Below, piece after piece: positions 9,474-17,900 of a DNA stretch of 64,000 bases. This DNA is from JAKLQR01 sp963753165 (GTDB lineage Bacteria; Nitrospirota; Thermodesulfovibrionia; Thermodesulfovibrionales; SM23-35), in NCBI GenBank assembly GCA_963753165.1, contig CAVWBP010000011.1:21528-85527 (forward strand), written 5' to 3'. Both the position numbers and the translations under genes were made by a program. Each line of letters opens with the position of its first letter. The stretch's first letter is position 1. The notes beneath the pieces were generated by a model. That model worked only from the letters and a program-made list of their open reading frames with translations. It was not told the origin of the DNA and did no database searches.

Positions 9474-9673
9474 AACTATACGATACTACAGATCGGGATA
9501 ATTAGCAATATATAAATATGGCAATAAATATGGAAATAGGGGGGCCACTGCGGGTTCAAGTTTGTAACCAGACCTCTCCAGCATAGTGTATGAGCTCCTT
9601 AAGAATACTGTATCTCGAAAATGAGATTGCCCCGATGGAGCGCAGCGGAATAGCGGTCAGGTGTAGCGCCTTG

Positions 9674-10324
9674 TCAGGGCGATTTTCGCGCGATTGGCTT
9701 TATCGCAAACACATAAGCCCTTCGGCTTTCGTACTCCACCCCGGGATATGGTTCTCTCTCGATTATCTCTATCTTTTCAAATCCACTGTCCTTCAGACAA
9801 CTGGAAATGAAATCAGTAGTGAAAAACATGAAGTCTATATCGACTTTCTTGCCGAGAAACTCGTCTATATGGATTGTCTCCTCACCAATGTGGTATGTGA
9901 AAAGGAATATTCCACCCGGCTGTAATACACGAAATACTTCACGGAATGCTATCCCTGCTTGTTCTTCTGTGAAGTGGACTATAGCGTAAAAAGCTACAAC
10001 ACCGGCTATTGAGTCATTTTCAAATTCGAGCTCAAGGATATTTCCCTTTCGGAAGTCTATCTCCGGGTGAATTGATCTTGCCTGTTCCAGTATTTTCTCT
10101 GACAGATCCAGCCCTGAGATTTCAATGCCAAGGTTTTTCAGGTATTGTGCAGTGTGACCGGGACCACAGCCGAAATCCCATACCGGCCTTCTGTCCCCGA
10201 TCTCCTGCGAGAATCTGCGGAGTATTTCCTGGTCTTTCGGTTTCTTTTCGTGTTCACCAGAAAATGCTTCTGCATATTCTTTTGCTACTGTATCGTAGAG
10301 GAACTCTACTTTGTTAGGCGTCAT
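9674..10324 (-). CDS. Class I SAM-dependent methyltransferase
   Basis: 216 residues from the ATG at 10324. Motif I is V-W-D-F-G-C-G-P-G-H-T-A (about 50-61), followed by an acidic G-L-D-L-S (motif II) and a V-L-Q-P-G-G motif in the second half, all typical of Rossmann methyltransferases of the UbiE/COQ5 type. The substrate cannot be told. It lies directly downstream of a small membrane protein gene on the same strand and between two toxin-antitoxin pairs, an accessory-looking neighbourhood. An upstream ATG 42 bases earlier would overlap that neighbour; the internal start avoids this. Confidence 0.8.
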   Translation of the reverse strand: MTPNKVEFLYDTVAKEYAEAFSGEHEKKPKDQEILRRFSQEIGDRRPVWDFGCGPGHTAQYLKNLGIEISGLDLSEKILEQARSIHPEIDFRKGNILELEFENDSIAGVVAFYAIVHFTEEQAGIAFREVFRVLQPGGIFLFTYHIGEETIHIDEFLGKKVDIDFMFFTTDFISSCLKDSGFEKIEIIEREPYPGVEYESRRAYVFAIKPIARKSP

Positions 10325-10337
10325 ATAGTTAGTCAAT

Positions 10338-10757
10338 TCAATGGCTTTGCACGAACCATAAGACAACGGTAACTAGGACGCCGAGAACATACAGACTGCC
10401 AAATATGAGTTTGTTGTTTCGAGCAAGCCACTCTGGCAAGTAGATATCGAAATTGTCGCGTCGATCGGTTGTGTACCTCGCAGCAACGCCCGTTAGGGGA
10501 CAATGCCCGCCAAAGATGCCTAATATTATGATTTCGATGAATACTATGCCAATCAACCAAAACGATATTGAGTATTCGGCACGCCAGGCAATAAATGGGA
10601 TGGCAACCACACAGCCTGCCAATAAGGCCCAGATTAGGGTGTGAACTACCTTGACGGCTTTGAGCTTGCTCGAAGATGTAGTCAATCGTTTCCCTTCCCC
10701 AGATGTAAGGATCAGTACCTGTCTAGTATCCAGTCTATTATTCCGTCCGCCTAACAA
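10338..10757 (-). CDS. Small integral membrane protein, possibly DUF2784-like
   Basis: 139 residues (TTG start, or a shorter version from an internal start) with three hydrophobic segments, around residues 38-56, 65-85 and 115-135. Between the second and third lies G-G-H-C-P-L-T-G-V-A-A-R. A C-P-L-T motif between helices recalls DUF2784-type small membrane proteins, whose role is unknown. The ribosome-binding site is weak, so the N-terminus is uncertain. It precedes the methyltransferase by 13 bases on the same strand. Confidence 0.55.
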   Translation of the reverse strand: MLGGRNNRLDTRQVLILTSGEGKRLTTSSSKLKAVKVVHTLIWALLAGCVVAIPFIAWRAEYSISFWLIGIVFIEIIILGIFGGHCPLTGVAARYTTDRRDNFDIYLPEWLARNNKLIFGSLYVLGVLVTVVLWFVQSH

Positions 10758-10924
10758 TGATTATACCAACTTGGCTTTTTCCGAGCTCTTGAAAGAACAT
10801 AGCATAGCAGTGATTTACTTGAAAGAGTAAATTGTTATAGAAAATTTTCCATGGTAATGCTTTCTCTGCTGCTCCTCAAAGGGAAATTGGAACGCAGACG
10901 TTTGTTAAGGCATGAGGGTGGATT

Positions 10925-11284
10925 TTATTGAGGCCCTTCTTCCGAATATTGCTCCGCAAGAATACGAAGAAGCCGGATTAACGGTGGAAGATTCATTTGC
11001 ACAGTGTCCCAAAGTATCCGGTCGCTCACTCCAAAATATTCATGAACGACAAAATTACGCATTGCCCGCATGTCATTCCAGGGAATTTCCGGTTGCGCCT
11101 GACAGATTTCATCGGGAATATGCCCGGCAGCTTCACCGATAATAATCAAATTTCTGATTACCGCATCTACAGTTTTCCTGTCGGCAGCAAAATTATCATA
11201 GGTCATCCCTGCTACATATTGTTGAACCGCAGTGATTGCATCAAGGATATCGTTGACCCGGAACAACCAGGTCCTATATTGCAT
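10925..11284 (-). CDS. hepT: HepT-like HEPN ribonuclease toxin
   Basis: 119 residues, DUF86/HepT family. The catalytic R-x4-6-H motif is seen as R-N-F-V-V-H-E-Y-F near residue 82. The upstream I-R-N-L-I-I-I-G-E-A-A helix is also typical. HEPN toxins are metal-independent RNases; in the HepT/MntA system they are silenced by AMPylation by the partner nucleotidyltransferase. The gene overlaps the upstream mntA by 11 bases, fixing it as one operon. Confidence 0.88.
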   Translation of the reverse strand: MQYRTWLFRVNDILDAITAVQQYVAGMTYDNFAADRKTVDAVIRNLIIIGEAAGHIPDEICQAQPEIPWNDMRAMRNFVVHEYFGVSDRILWDTVQMNLPPLIRLLRILAEQYSEEGPQ

Positions 11285-11570
11285 GAATCGCTTCCTCCAG
11301 GATCCGACCTCTTATTGACTTATGCAGGGCTTCGGGAGTCACCAGGTCGACCCTGCAACCAAGCATGACCGATAACATCCTTTGCAGTCGCGCGAACTCA
11401 AATAGTCCGATATGCGCTCCGGGATCAAATTCCACGAGGAGATCTATATCGCTCAACTCTTTTTCTTCTCCACGGACAACCGAGCCAAAGAGATAGATGG
11501 TCTTTACATGAAAATCGTTAAGGCTGTCGCGGTTTTTTGTTAAGAGCGCGGTAATCTGTTCCTTTTTCAT
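11274..11570 (-). CDS. mntA: MntA-like nucleotidyltransferase antitoxin
   Basis: 98 residues of the minimal nucleotidyltransferase (MNT) fold. The signature G-S-x10-D-x-D is present as Y-L-F-G-S-V-V-R-G-E followed by S-D-I-D-L-L-V-E-F. In characterised pairs this enzyme transfers AMP groups to a tyrosine near the HEPN active site and so inactivates HepT. R-V-D-L-V-T-P-E-A-L near the end is also family-typical. Both catalytic aspartates are intact. Partner gene downstream with overlap. Confidence 0.9.
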   Translation of the reverse strand: MKKEQITALLTKNRDSLNDFHVKTIYLFGSVVRGEEKELSDIDLLVEFDPGAHIGLFEFARLQRMLSVMLGCRVDLVTPEALHKSIRGRILEEAIHAI

Positions 11571-11755
11571 ATATACTCTCCTGACTGCTTAATATTCAGC
11601 TTTTTATAAAAACCAATGACAGGTGCCAATTTTCAATAGAGAACGACAACTCAAATAGTCATCATGAACACGCCTGATAATTTATGCATTTTGCATCTAA
11701 AATTATAGATAATTTTAGCATGACACAGAGTAATCTTGCTATAAATTAGGTTAGG

Positions 11756-11845
11756 TGGCGGAGGGGGTGAGATTCGAACTCACGGTAGGGTCGCCCCTAC
11801 AACGATTTTCAAGACCGTCGCCTTAAACCGCTCGGCAACCCCTCC
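11756..11845 (-). tRNA. tRNA-Ser (anticodon TGA), CCA encoded
   Basis: 90 nt read on the minus strand, starting GGAGGGGTTGCCGAG. The acceptor stem GGAGGGG pairs with CCCCTCC, the discriminator is G and the CCA is encoded. The anticodon loop CTTGAAAA gives TGA. The long variable arm (GTAGGGGCGACCCTAC) identifies a class II serine tRNA. The T loop reads GTTCGAATC. Confidence 0.96.
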
Positions 11846-11932
11846 GACGTCGAAAAACAGCATACAGCACGCAGAAATCCGTTGGCGGTACACAGAAAGA
11901 AATATTAGCAGATATTATAACAGAAACTCTAT

Positions 11933-11961
11933 TTGACTTTTTGGGCTGAAATCATTTTAAT
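11933..11961 (+). promoter_or_regulatory. Candidate sigma-70-type promoter of the tol operon
   Basis: TTGACT at 11933-11938 and TTTAAT at 11956-11961 are separated by 17 bases, about 40 bases before tolQ. No other promoter-like pair is evident between the tRNA and tolQ. Assignment is by consensus only. Confidence 0.4.
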
Positions 11962-12002
11962 TAATAAAATTTGTTGTAAACTATGAATACGATGAGGTAC
12001 CT

Positions 12003-12629
12003 ATGAATCATTCAGCGCTTCAGTTAATCCTGCAGGCAGGAATTATTGTGAAGGGAGTCCTGCTGATCCTTCTCTTCTTCTCGGTCGTATCCTGGGCGAT
12101 TATATTCTTCAAGCAGAAATACTTTTCCAGGGCGCACAAGGAATCCGAACAGTTCCTGAGGGCATACCGGTCGAGCAGGGATGCCAAGAGTCTTTTTCAG
12201 GCAACGAAGGCTTACACGATGAGTCCCATCGCAAACCTTTTCAGGATGGCATACACGGACACGGTGAAGGAAAAGAGCGAGACGAAAAGACTCCTGAAAA
12301 GATACGGCGCTCTTGAATCGGCGAAGCTTGAGAAATATCTGAATTTCCTTGCCACAACCGGTTCCACAACTCCTTTTATCGGCCTCTTCGGAACTGTCTG
12401 GGGGATCATGAACTCGTTTATGGGTATAGGCTCAGCCGGCGCCGCATCGCTTGCGGTGGTCGCCCCCGGTATCGCGGAATCGCTTATTGCCACCGCAGCG
12501 GGTCTCGCTGCCGCAATCCCGGCGGTCATCGCGTACAATTATTATCTGAGCCAGGCGAGGAGGATGATTATCGAAATGGAGGATTTCGCTGAAGAACTCC
12601 TCGATTTCTTCTCAAGGGAATCCGCATGA
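12003..12629 (+). CDS. tolQ: TolQ (MotA/TolQ/ExbB proton channel family)
   Basis: 208 residues. With TolR it forms the inner-membrane motor that uses the proton gradient to drive TolA and so keep the outer membrane attached and constricting at division. Three membrane helices are visible (about 14-34, 113-135 and 150-172). The family block T-P-F-I-G-L-F-G-T-V-W-G-I-M is at about 122-135, followed by A-G-L-A-A-A-I-P-A-V-I-A-Y-N. First gene of tolQ-tolR-tolA-tolB-pal-cpoB-moaA, all within 5.7 kb. Its stop overlaps an ATG of the next reading frame by four bases. Confidence 0.95.
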   Translation: MNHSALQLILQAGIIVKGVLLILLFFSVVSWAIIFFKQKYFSRAHKESEQFLRAYRSSRDAKSLFQATKAYTMSPIANLFRMAYTDTVKEKSETKRLLKRYGALESAKLEKYLNFLATTGSTTPFIGLFGTVWGIMNSFMGIGSAGAASLAVVAPGIAESLIATAAGLAAAIPAVIAYNYYLSQARRMIIEMEDFAEELLDFFSRESA

Positions 12630-12653
12630 AGTTCACCAGAGAACGAACCGTGC

Positions 12654-13028
12654 ATGTCAGAGATCAATGTTACCCCCTTCGTTGATGTGATGCTGGTCCT
12701 CCTTATCATCTTTATGGTGACCGCGCCCCTCCTGCAGCAGGGGATAGACGTGAACCTTCCCCAGGCAAAAGGGAAAGACCTCCCCCCTGAAGAGCGGATT
12801 ACCCTCATCGTGAAAAAAGGCGGGGTTATCTATATGAATGACAACTCCGTTTCGATCAATGAAATGGGCAGGAAACTTCAGGCGATCAGCAAGTTGAACC
12901 CGAATGTCTTTTTAAAGGCAGACAAAGATGTGCCTTACGGCTTTGTGGTTGAAGTCATGGGTGAGATCAAGGAGGCAGGCATAGAGAAGCTCGGTATGAT
13001 TACGGAGCCGAAGATCAGCCTGAAATGA
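12654..13028 (+). CDS. tolR: TolR/ExbD biopolymer transport protein
   Basis: Partner of TolQ. M-S-E-I-N-V-T-P-F-V-D-V-M-L-V-L-L-I opens the frame and carries the membrane helix with the essential Asp (V-D-V-M-L). The periplasmic domain follows, total 124 residues. The real start is probably the ATG at 12626, which overlaps the tolQ stop and encodes M-K-F-T-R-E-R-T; one base between 12640 and 12655 puts it out of frame. This may be another indel in the sequence. Without that extension the cytoplasmic tail is very short, but the functional helix is complete. Confidence 0.9.
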   Translation: MSEINVTPFVDVMLVLLIIFMVTAPLLQQGIDVNLPQAKGKDLPPEERITLIVKKGGVIYMNDNSVSINEMGRKLQAISKLNPNVFLKADKDVPYGFVVEVMGEIKEAGIEKLGMITEPKISLK

Positions 13029-13720
13029 GGGAACCGAGCATCCAGAGAACGGCTGCTCTTTCATTTGCCGTCCATCTTGTTGCGTTCCTCATAGTTGTCC
13101 TTGTCATGCGTCAGTCCAGCCAGATCATAATGCCTTCGCCGTACATAGTCCAGCTTGTCAACCCCGGCGCGGTGAACGGTTTTGACAGAGACGAGAGGAC
13201 AGAGAGCCCCCGGGAGACACAGGCTGCTGCCCAGCCCGCAGAAACCCCAAAGAAAAATATGAAGGAGGAAAGCGCAAAGGACAAGATGGTCCGGCAGAAA
13301 CTGCTCGAAGACAAGATCGCAGTCCTTGCCGCGAAGGATGCAGCGAAGAAAAAGATAGCAAAGCTCGAAAAGATAGTCAGCCTCCGCAAGGTTATCTCTC
13401 TGAAGGCGGGCAGCGTGAAGAAGACTAAAACAAATGCACAAGCGACAGGACAAGGCAAAGGGATGCCATTTGATGAGTATTATTCGAAGATTACGAAAGA
13501 GATATGGCAGGAGTGGGTTTATCCTGATATCGGCAGGAAGGACATTGAAGCGGTGATTGCGGTGAAGATATTAAAAGACGGGACAGCGATTGTGCAGAGG
13601 GTTGAGAAGAGTTCCGGCAATTCACTTTTTGACAAATCCGCCATCAAGGCGCTCGCAAAAGCAAGCCCCCTCTCCCCGCCGCCTGATGAGATAGAACTCG
13701 GAGTGAGGTTTTATCCATGA
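13025..13720 (+). CDS. tolA: TolA/TonB-like periplasmic energy transducer
   Basis: 231 residues: one N-terminal membrane helix (about 14-30), a long Ala/Lys/Glu helical region (about 60-145), and a C-terminal TonB-type domain (Y-Y-S-K-I-T-K-E-I-W-Q-E-W-V-Y-P... to the end). The domain order is that of TolA, and its position between tolR and tolB supports that over TonB. It transmits TolQR motion across the periplasm to Pal/TolB. It overlaps tolR by 4 bases. Confidence 0.88.
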   Translation: MREPSIQRTAALSFAVHLVAFLIVVLVMRQSSQIIMPSPYIVQLVNPGAVNGFDRDERTESPRETQAAAQPAETPKKNMKEESAKDKMVRQKLLEDKIAVLAAKDAAKKKIAKLEKIVSLRKVISLKAGSVKKTKTNAQATGQGKGMPFDEYYSKITKEIWQEWVYPDIGRKDIEAVIAVKILKDGTAIVQRVEKSSGNSLFDKSAIKALAKASPLSPPPDEIELGVRFYP

Positions 13721-15057
13721 GAAGAAAGTGGAGAGTGGCGAGTGAAGAGTGGCGAGTCGAGAGCAGAAAGTTGAAAGTTGAAAGGGTAAAGGATAGAGTT
13801 TATCTGTTCTGTTTTTTCTTTTTTTCACTCTTCACCCTCCACTCTTCACTCTTCACTTGCGAAGCAGAAGCGAAGGTCTATATCGACATCACGTCGCCGG
13901 GGCTGAAGAAGATGGCGATTGCCATACAGGAATTCTCCGGCCCTTCAGGACATGAGGTCCCGGAGATTGTCCGGGATGACCTTGAGTTTACCGGTCTTTT
14001 CGCCCCCATAGACAAGAACGCATATCTCGAAAATCCTGAACAACCCTTCAGTCAGAAAAACTGGACCCCACTTGGCGTTGAAGCCGTGGTAAAGGGATCA
14101 GTCAGGGGAACGACAGAGCTGCAGGTAACCATTATGCTCTATGACGTGTATGAAGCAAAGGAGATACTGAGAAAAGAGTACCGCGCGGGGAAAGAACTCC
14201 TCCGTCCGCTTTCCCACTCGATCGCAAATGACATTTACTCGGCACTTACCGGCGAGAAAGGCATTTTCAGGTCAAGAATTGCGTTTGTCAGGAGCGAAAA
14301 AGAGGGGAAATCAATCTGTTCCATGGACTGGGACGGAAACAGGATTGCGAGCATGGGATTAGAAGGGAATATCCTTCTTGCTCCCCGCTGGTCGAGAGAC
14401 GCAAAACGTCTTCTGTATTCTGCCGAGAGGAATAGACAATGGGGTATTTATTTGTTAGACTTTACGAGCATGAGAGAAAAGCAGGTGTATGCAGCGACCG
14501 GAACGAATATCGCCGGAGACTTTTTCCCTGACGGCAGCGAGGTTGTTTTCTCTTCTTCAAAAGAGGGCACTCCTGATATCTACAGGATGGGCCTCGATTC
14601 CGGCAAGCCCGCAAGACTCACCTCATCATATGGTATTGAGGTATCCCCTTCGGTCTCTCCTGACGGACAGTATATTGCGTTTGTTTCGGACAAGGGCGGA
14701 AGTCCCCAGATTTATCTCATGCGAAAAGACGGCTCCGATGTGCGGAGGATAACCTATGAAGGTTCCTACAATACCTCGCCGTCCTGGTCGCCAAAGGGCG
14801 ACAAGATCGCTTTTTCAGGCAGGACGGGCGGCAACCAGATCTTCATCATCAATCCGGACGGCACAGGGCTTGCACAGCTCACGGGGCAGGGCAATAACGA
14901 AGAGCCCTCTTTTTCTCCTGACGGAAGGTATATCGCTTTCATGTCCGACAGGGACGGCGTCAAGGGGATCTATATCATGAGAGCGAACGGAGAAGCCCAG
15001 CAGAGAATCATCCCTAAGGGAATGAAGGCATCAGGACCGAGGTGGTCGCCAAATTAG
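13717..15057 (+). CDS. tolB: TolB, periplasmic beta-propeller of the Tol-Pal system
   Basis: 446 residues. After residue 52 the protein is a normal TolB: an N-terminal D2-like domain (K-V-Y-I-D-I-T-S-P-G), then a six-bladed propeller with repeated S-P-D-G and W-S blocks such as W-S-P-K-G-D-K-I-A-F-S. The first 48 codons are unusual. They are Arg/Glu/Trp-rich, then Phe/Leu-rich, and are encoded by the two arms of an imperfect inverted repeat (13728-13856). The hydrophobic run V-Y-L-F-C-F-F-F-F-S-L-F-T-L still makes a plausible signal peptide. It overlaps tolA by 4 bases. Confidence 0.93.
   Translation: MRRKWRVASEEWRVESRKLKVERVKDRVYLFCFFFFSLFTLHSSLFTCEAEAKVYIDITSPGLKKMAIAIQEFSGPSGHEVPEIVRDDLEFTGLFAPIDKNAYLENPEQPFSQKNWTPLGVEAVVKGSVRGTTELQVTIMLYDVYEAKEILRKEYRAGKELLRPLSHSIANDIYSALTGEKGIFRSRIAFVRSEKEGKSICSMDWDGNRIASMGLEGNILLAPRWSRDAKRLLYSAERNRQWGIYLLDFTSMREKQVYAATGTNIAGDFFPDGSEVVFSSSKEGTPDIYRMGLDSGKPARLTSSYGIEVSPSVSPDGQYIAFVSDKGGSPQIYLMRKDGSDVRRITYEGSYNTSPSWSPKGDKIAFSGRTGGNQIFIINPDGTGLAQLTGQGNNEEPSFSPDGRYIAFMSDRDGVKGIYIMRANGEAQQRIIPKGMKASGPRWSPN
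13728..13856. repeat. Inverted low-complexity repeat inside the 5' end of tolB
   Basis: The left arm (13728-13757) is built of gagtggcgagtgaagagtgg-type units and the right arm (13826-13856) of cactcttcaccctccactct-type units, largely complementary to it. Such GAGTGG/AGTGAAGAG dispersed repeats are usually intergenic in bacteria. Here the element lies wholly in the coding region and supplies the charged N-region and hydrophobic core of the signal peptide. Confidence 0.7.
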
Positions 15058-15156
15058 TCCCGGCTGGTGCAGGAGAGAAAGCAGGGTGAAGGTCCTTAGA
15101 ATGAAGCAGTGCTTCAATAGCAAAACAACAGAGAAATCCCTTCCAAGGAGGAATAT

Positions 15157-15765
15157 ATGAAAAAGATTGCAGTATTGATTCTTCTTATTTTCGCAATTGC
15201 AGCAATCGGCTGCCAGCAGAAGAAGATCGTAAAACCGGAACAGCCACCCCAGCAGGAAACGCCTTCGCAGAAGGAGCAGGCGGCAGTTCCTCAGAAAGAA
15301 TCCCCCGGATGGGAGAGGGACAAGGACAGGACAGGGGTGAAAACCGGGGAAGAGATTACGGAACAGACGCTTGCAAAGGTGGACACCAGACAGGACCCGG
15401 CACGGTTCAAAGAAGAGAGCGGGCTGTTTGAAGATATTTATTTTGAATACGATTCATACGATATCCGGGATGAGGCAAAGCCGGTACTGCAGGGAATTGC
15501 TGCCTGGCTTCTGAAAAATGGCAAAACAAAAATCTCTGTCGAAGGCCATTGTGATGAACGGGGCACAAACGAGTATAACCTTGCGCTTGGCGACAGAAGG
15601 GCAAAGTCAGTCCGTGACTACCTTGTTGCCCTCGGCATCGCTTCGGACAGGATCCAGATGATAAGCTACGGAGAAGAGAAACCTCTTTGCGCGGACCTGA
15701 CAGACTCATGCTTCGCAAAGAACAGAAGGGCGCATTTTGTCGTGCTGAGGGAGGCAGGCAGATAG
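15157..15765 (+). CDS. pal: Peptidoglycan-associated lipoprotein Pal
   Basis: 202 residues. Lipoprotein signal with lipobox A-A-I-G-C (Cys19), a Pro/Gln/Glu-rich linker (about 20-90), then an OmpA-type peptidoglycan-binding domain. The domain shows I-Y-F-E-Y-D-S-Y-D-I, V-E-G-H-C-D-E-R-G-T-N-E-Y-N-L-A-L and the R-A-K-S-V helix; the Asp and Arg that hold diaminopimelate are present. Pal tethers the outer membrane to the wall and is moved by TolB. A strong AAGGAGG site precedes the ATG. About 100 bases separate it from tolB. Confidence 0.95.
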   Translation: MKKIAVLILLIFAIAAIGCQQKKIVKPEQPPQQETPSQKEQAAVPQKESPGWERDKDRTGVKTGEEITEQTLAKVDTRQDPARFKEESGLFEDIYFEYDSYDIRDEAKPVLQGIAAWLLKNGKTKISVEGHCDERGTNEYNLALGDRRAKSVRDYLVALGIASDRIQMISYGEEKPLCADLTDSCFAKNRRAHFVVLREAGR

Positions 15766-16721
15766 TGTTTTCGAAACGGCCTCTTTCCCCTGTGCATCTC
15801 AACACGGTCTTTCATGTTCTGCTCCTCACTGCAGCGGTCACGATGCTTTCCGCGTGTGTCACGACTGATGAGATGGAAGCGTTCCGCCAGGATATCGGGA
15901 GACTGCAGAGAGATTCCTCAGCCATGCAGAATGAGCTGAACGGGATGAAAGAGAAGACTGCGGGAGTGGCAAAAGAGGAATCGTTCAATGTCATGCGTCA
16001 GAGCCAGTCAGAGATTCAGTCCATGCTGTCCAACGCATCGCGGGACATCCAGGTGCTGAGCGGCAGATTTGATGAGAACAAATATTTTGTCGAAAACAAG
16101 CTGAAGGAATCTTCGACCGAAACGGAACTGCTGAAAGCCCAACTCACCGCGCTGGGAGGCCAGATCAAGGAACTGAAGACCAGGATCGATACTGTTGAAT
16201 CGCAGGTGAAAGAGAACAAAGCGGCGCTGAAAGAGCAATCGGAAGAAAAGGCGGGGGAGACTGAAGAGACACCCGTTCAGGCGGCGCCTGGTACGGATAA
16301 GAACGCCAAAACACAGTATGCCGACAAAAAAGCGCACTATGATGCTGCATATGCCTTATTCATAAACGCGAAATACAGCGAAGCCCGGGAAAAATTCGAA
16401 CTCTTCCTTAAAACATACCCGCAGAACGAACTTTCTGATAACGCACAGTTCTGGATCGGGGAGACATATTACCGGGAGAAGGACTTCGAAAGCGCCATCC
16501 TCTCCTATGAAACGCTCCTGAAGAAGTTTCCCAAGAGCCAGAAGGGTCCCTCTGCCCTGTTGAAGCAGGGGCTTTCTTTTGTGGAAATCGGGGATCCCAA
16601 GACAGCAAAGGTAATTTTCGACCAGGTGGTAGAACGCTTCCCGGATACGAATGAAGCCCAGATCGCAAAGAAGAAAACAGACGAAATCAGCGCGAAACAG
16701 AACCTGAAAAAGAAAAAATGA
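15765..16721 (+). CDS. cpoB: CpoB/YbgF Tol-Pal associated TPR protein
   Basis: 318 residues from GTG at 15765, which overlaps the last base of the pal stop. Signal peptide with lipobox-like L-S-A-C (about residue 31), an N-terminal coiled coil (about 35-165, many heptad Leu/Ile and Lys/Glu), a linker, then C-terminal TPR repeats (about 195-310: Y-D-A-A-Y-A-L-F-I-N-A-K-Y-S-E-A, F-W-I-G-E-T-Y-Y, and so on). In E. coli CpoB coordinates outer-membrane constriction with septal wall synthesis. The presence of a lipobox makes this a lipoprotein version. Confidence 0.88.
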   Translation: MFSKRPLSPVHLNTVFHVLLLTAAVTMLSACVTTDEMEAFRQDIGRLQRDSSAMQNELNGMKEKTAGVAKEESFNVMRQSQSEIQSMLSNASRDIQVLSGRFDENKYFVENKLKESSTETELLKAQLTALGGQIKELKTRIDTVESQVKENKAALKEQSEEKAGETEETPVQAAPGTDKNAKTQYADKKAHYDAAYALFINAKYSEAREKFELFLKTYPQNELSDNAQFWIGETYYREKDFESAILSYETLLKKFPKSQKGPSALLKQGLSFVEIGDPKTAKVIFDQVVERFPDTNEAQIAKKKTDEISAKQNLKKKK

Positions 16722-17731
16722 GCAGCCTCAGGGACGGTTTCCACCGAACCATAGATTATCTCCGCATTTCGGTCACCGACAAGTGCAATCTCCGCTGTAT
16801 CTACTGCATGCCTTCCGGAGGGGTTGTGCCGATAGAACATAAGGAAATCCTCCGGTATGAAGAGATCGCGAGAATTCTGAAAGTTGCCGCGAAAATAGGG
16901 GTGAGAAGGGTCCGTATCACAGGAGGTGAACCACTCGTCAGAAAGGATATCGCGCGCCTCGTTCAGCTCATAAAACAGATACCCGGAATCAGTGATCTCA
17001 GTCTCACTACAAACGGTATCCTCCTCGAACAGCACGCAGAGGAACTGGCCGGAGCCGGACTCAACCGGGTGAATGTAAGCCTCGATTCCCTGTCTGCGGA
17101 AAAGTACGGGGAGATTACGAGGGGAGGGAACCTCGACGCGGTTTTGCGGGGGATACAGGCTGCTGAAAAGGCCGGGCTTGTTCCGGTAAAGATCAACATG
17201 GTTCCCATCCGGGGCATTAATGACAGCGAAATAGAGGCGTTCGCAAAACTGACCCTCAACACTTCTTATCAGATACGGTTCATTGAATTTATGCCATTCG
17301 ATTCACAGGACCTCTGGAGCCCCGAGAGGTTTGTTTCTGTAGACGAGATACGCTCCCGTGTCGGGAACATCGGAACGCTTGTGCCGGCGCCGGTGAGGAA
17401 GTCGGGCCCTGCACATTATTTCAGGCTCGAAGGCGCTCAGGGAGTAATAGGATTTATCAGTCCCCTCAGCAACCATTTCTGCGGAGAGTGCAACCGGCTT
17501 CGTATGACAGCAGATGGGAAACTGAGGCCCTGCCTTTTTTCCGAAACAGAAATCGACCTGAAACCTGCCCTGAGGCAGAACACTTCCGATGACGAAATAC
17601 ACCGCCTCATCATCCTTTCGGTCAAGGTAAAACCCGAAGGCCACAATATCAGCATGCGCCAGGCCGGTCTGGAGAACCTTGTCAAGTTCATGCGAGGCTC
17701 CGGAAGACCCATGTCGAAAATCGGCGGGTAA
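16718..17731 (+). CDS. moaA: GTP 3',8-cyclase MoaA (molybdenum cofactor biosynthesis)
   Basis: 337 residues. Radical SAM enzyme for the first step of molybdopterin synthesis. The cluster motif is C-N-L-R-C-I-Y-C (about 25-32). The G-G-E-P-L-V-R block follows, and the second, C-terminal 4Fe-4S site is seen as H-F-C-G-E-C-N-R-L-R and L-R-P-C-L-F. The usual C-terminal G-G dipeptide is present (K-I-G-G). It overlaps cpoB by four bases and so is attached to the tol operon, an unexpected partner. Molybdenum cofactor is consistent with an anaerobic lifestyle. Confidence 0.96.
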   Translation: MSSLRDGFHRTIDYLRISVTDKCNLRCIYCMPSGGVVPIEHKEILRYEEIARILKVAAKIGVRRVRITGGEPLVRKDIARLVQLIKQIPGISDLSLTTNGILLEQHAEELAGAGLNRVNVSLDSLSAEKYGEITRGGNLDAVLRGIQAAEKAGLVPVKINMVPIRGINDSEIEAFAKLTLNTSYQIRFIEFMPFDSQDLWSPERFVSVDEIRSRVGNIGTLVPAPVRKSGPAHYFRLEGAQGVIGFISPLSNHFCGECNRLRMTADGKLRPCLFSETEIDLKPALRQNTSDDEIHRLIILSVKVKPEGHNISMRQAGLENLVKFMRGSGRPMSKIGG

Positions 17732-17900
17732 AGAGAACAGGCCCCCATTCCCCCGGTAGAAGCCGGGCCTCATCCCCTCATTTGACATATCCAGGAATTT
17801 TTGCTAATAGATTAAGTGTATTAAGCTGCGTAATATATAAATTCAGAATAGTTTTTCTGAAAAAAGCAATCTGCCGGTAACGGTAAAGGGGAGAAGAACC

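Noticed and set aside
10311..10907. Integron attC-like sites (GCCTAAC/GTTAGGC) near the small membrane protein and methyltransferase genes
   Set aside because: The core motifs occur at 10311-10319, 10748-10754 and, imperfectly, near 10900, but the inner L boxes and paired stem are missing, one lies inside a coding sequence, and no integrase is present.
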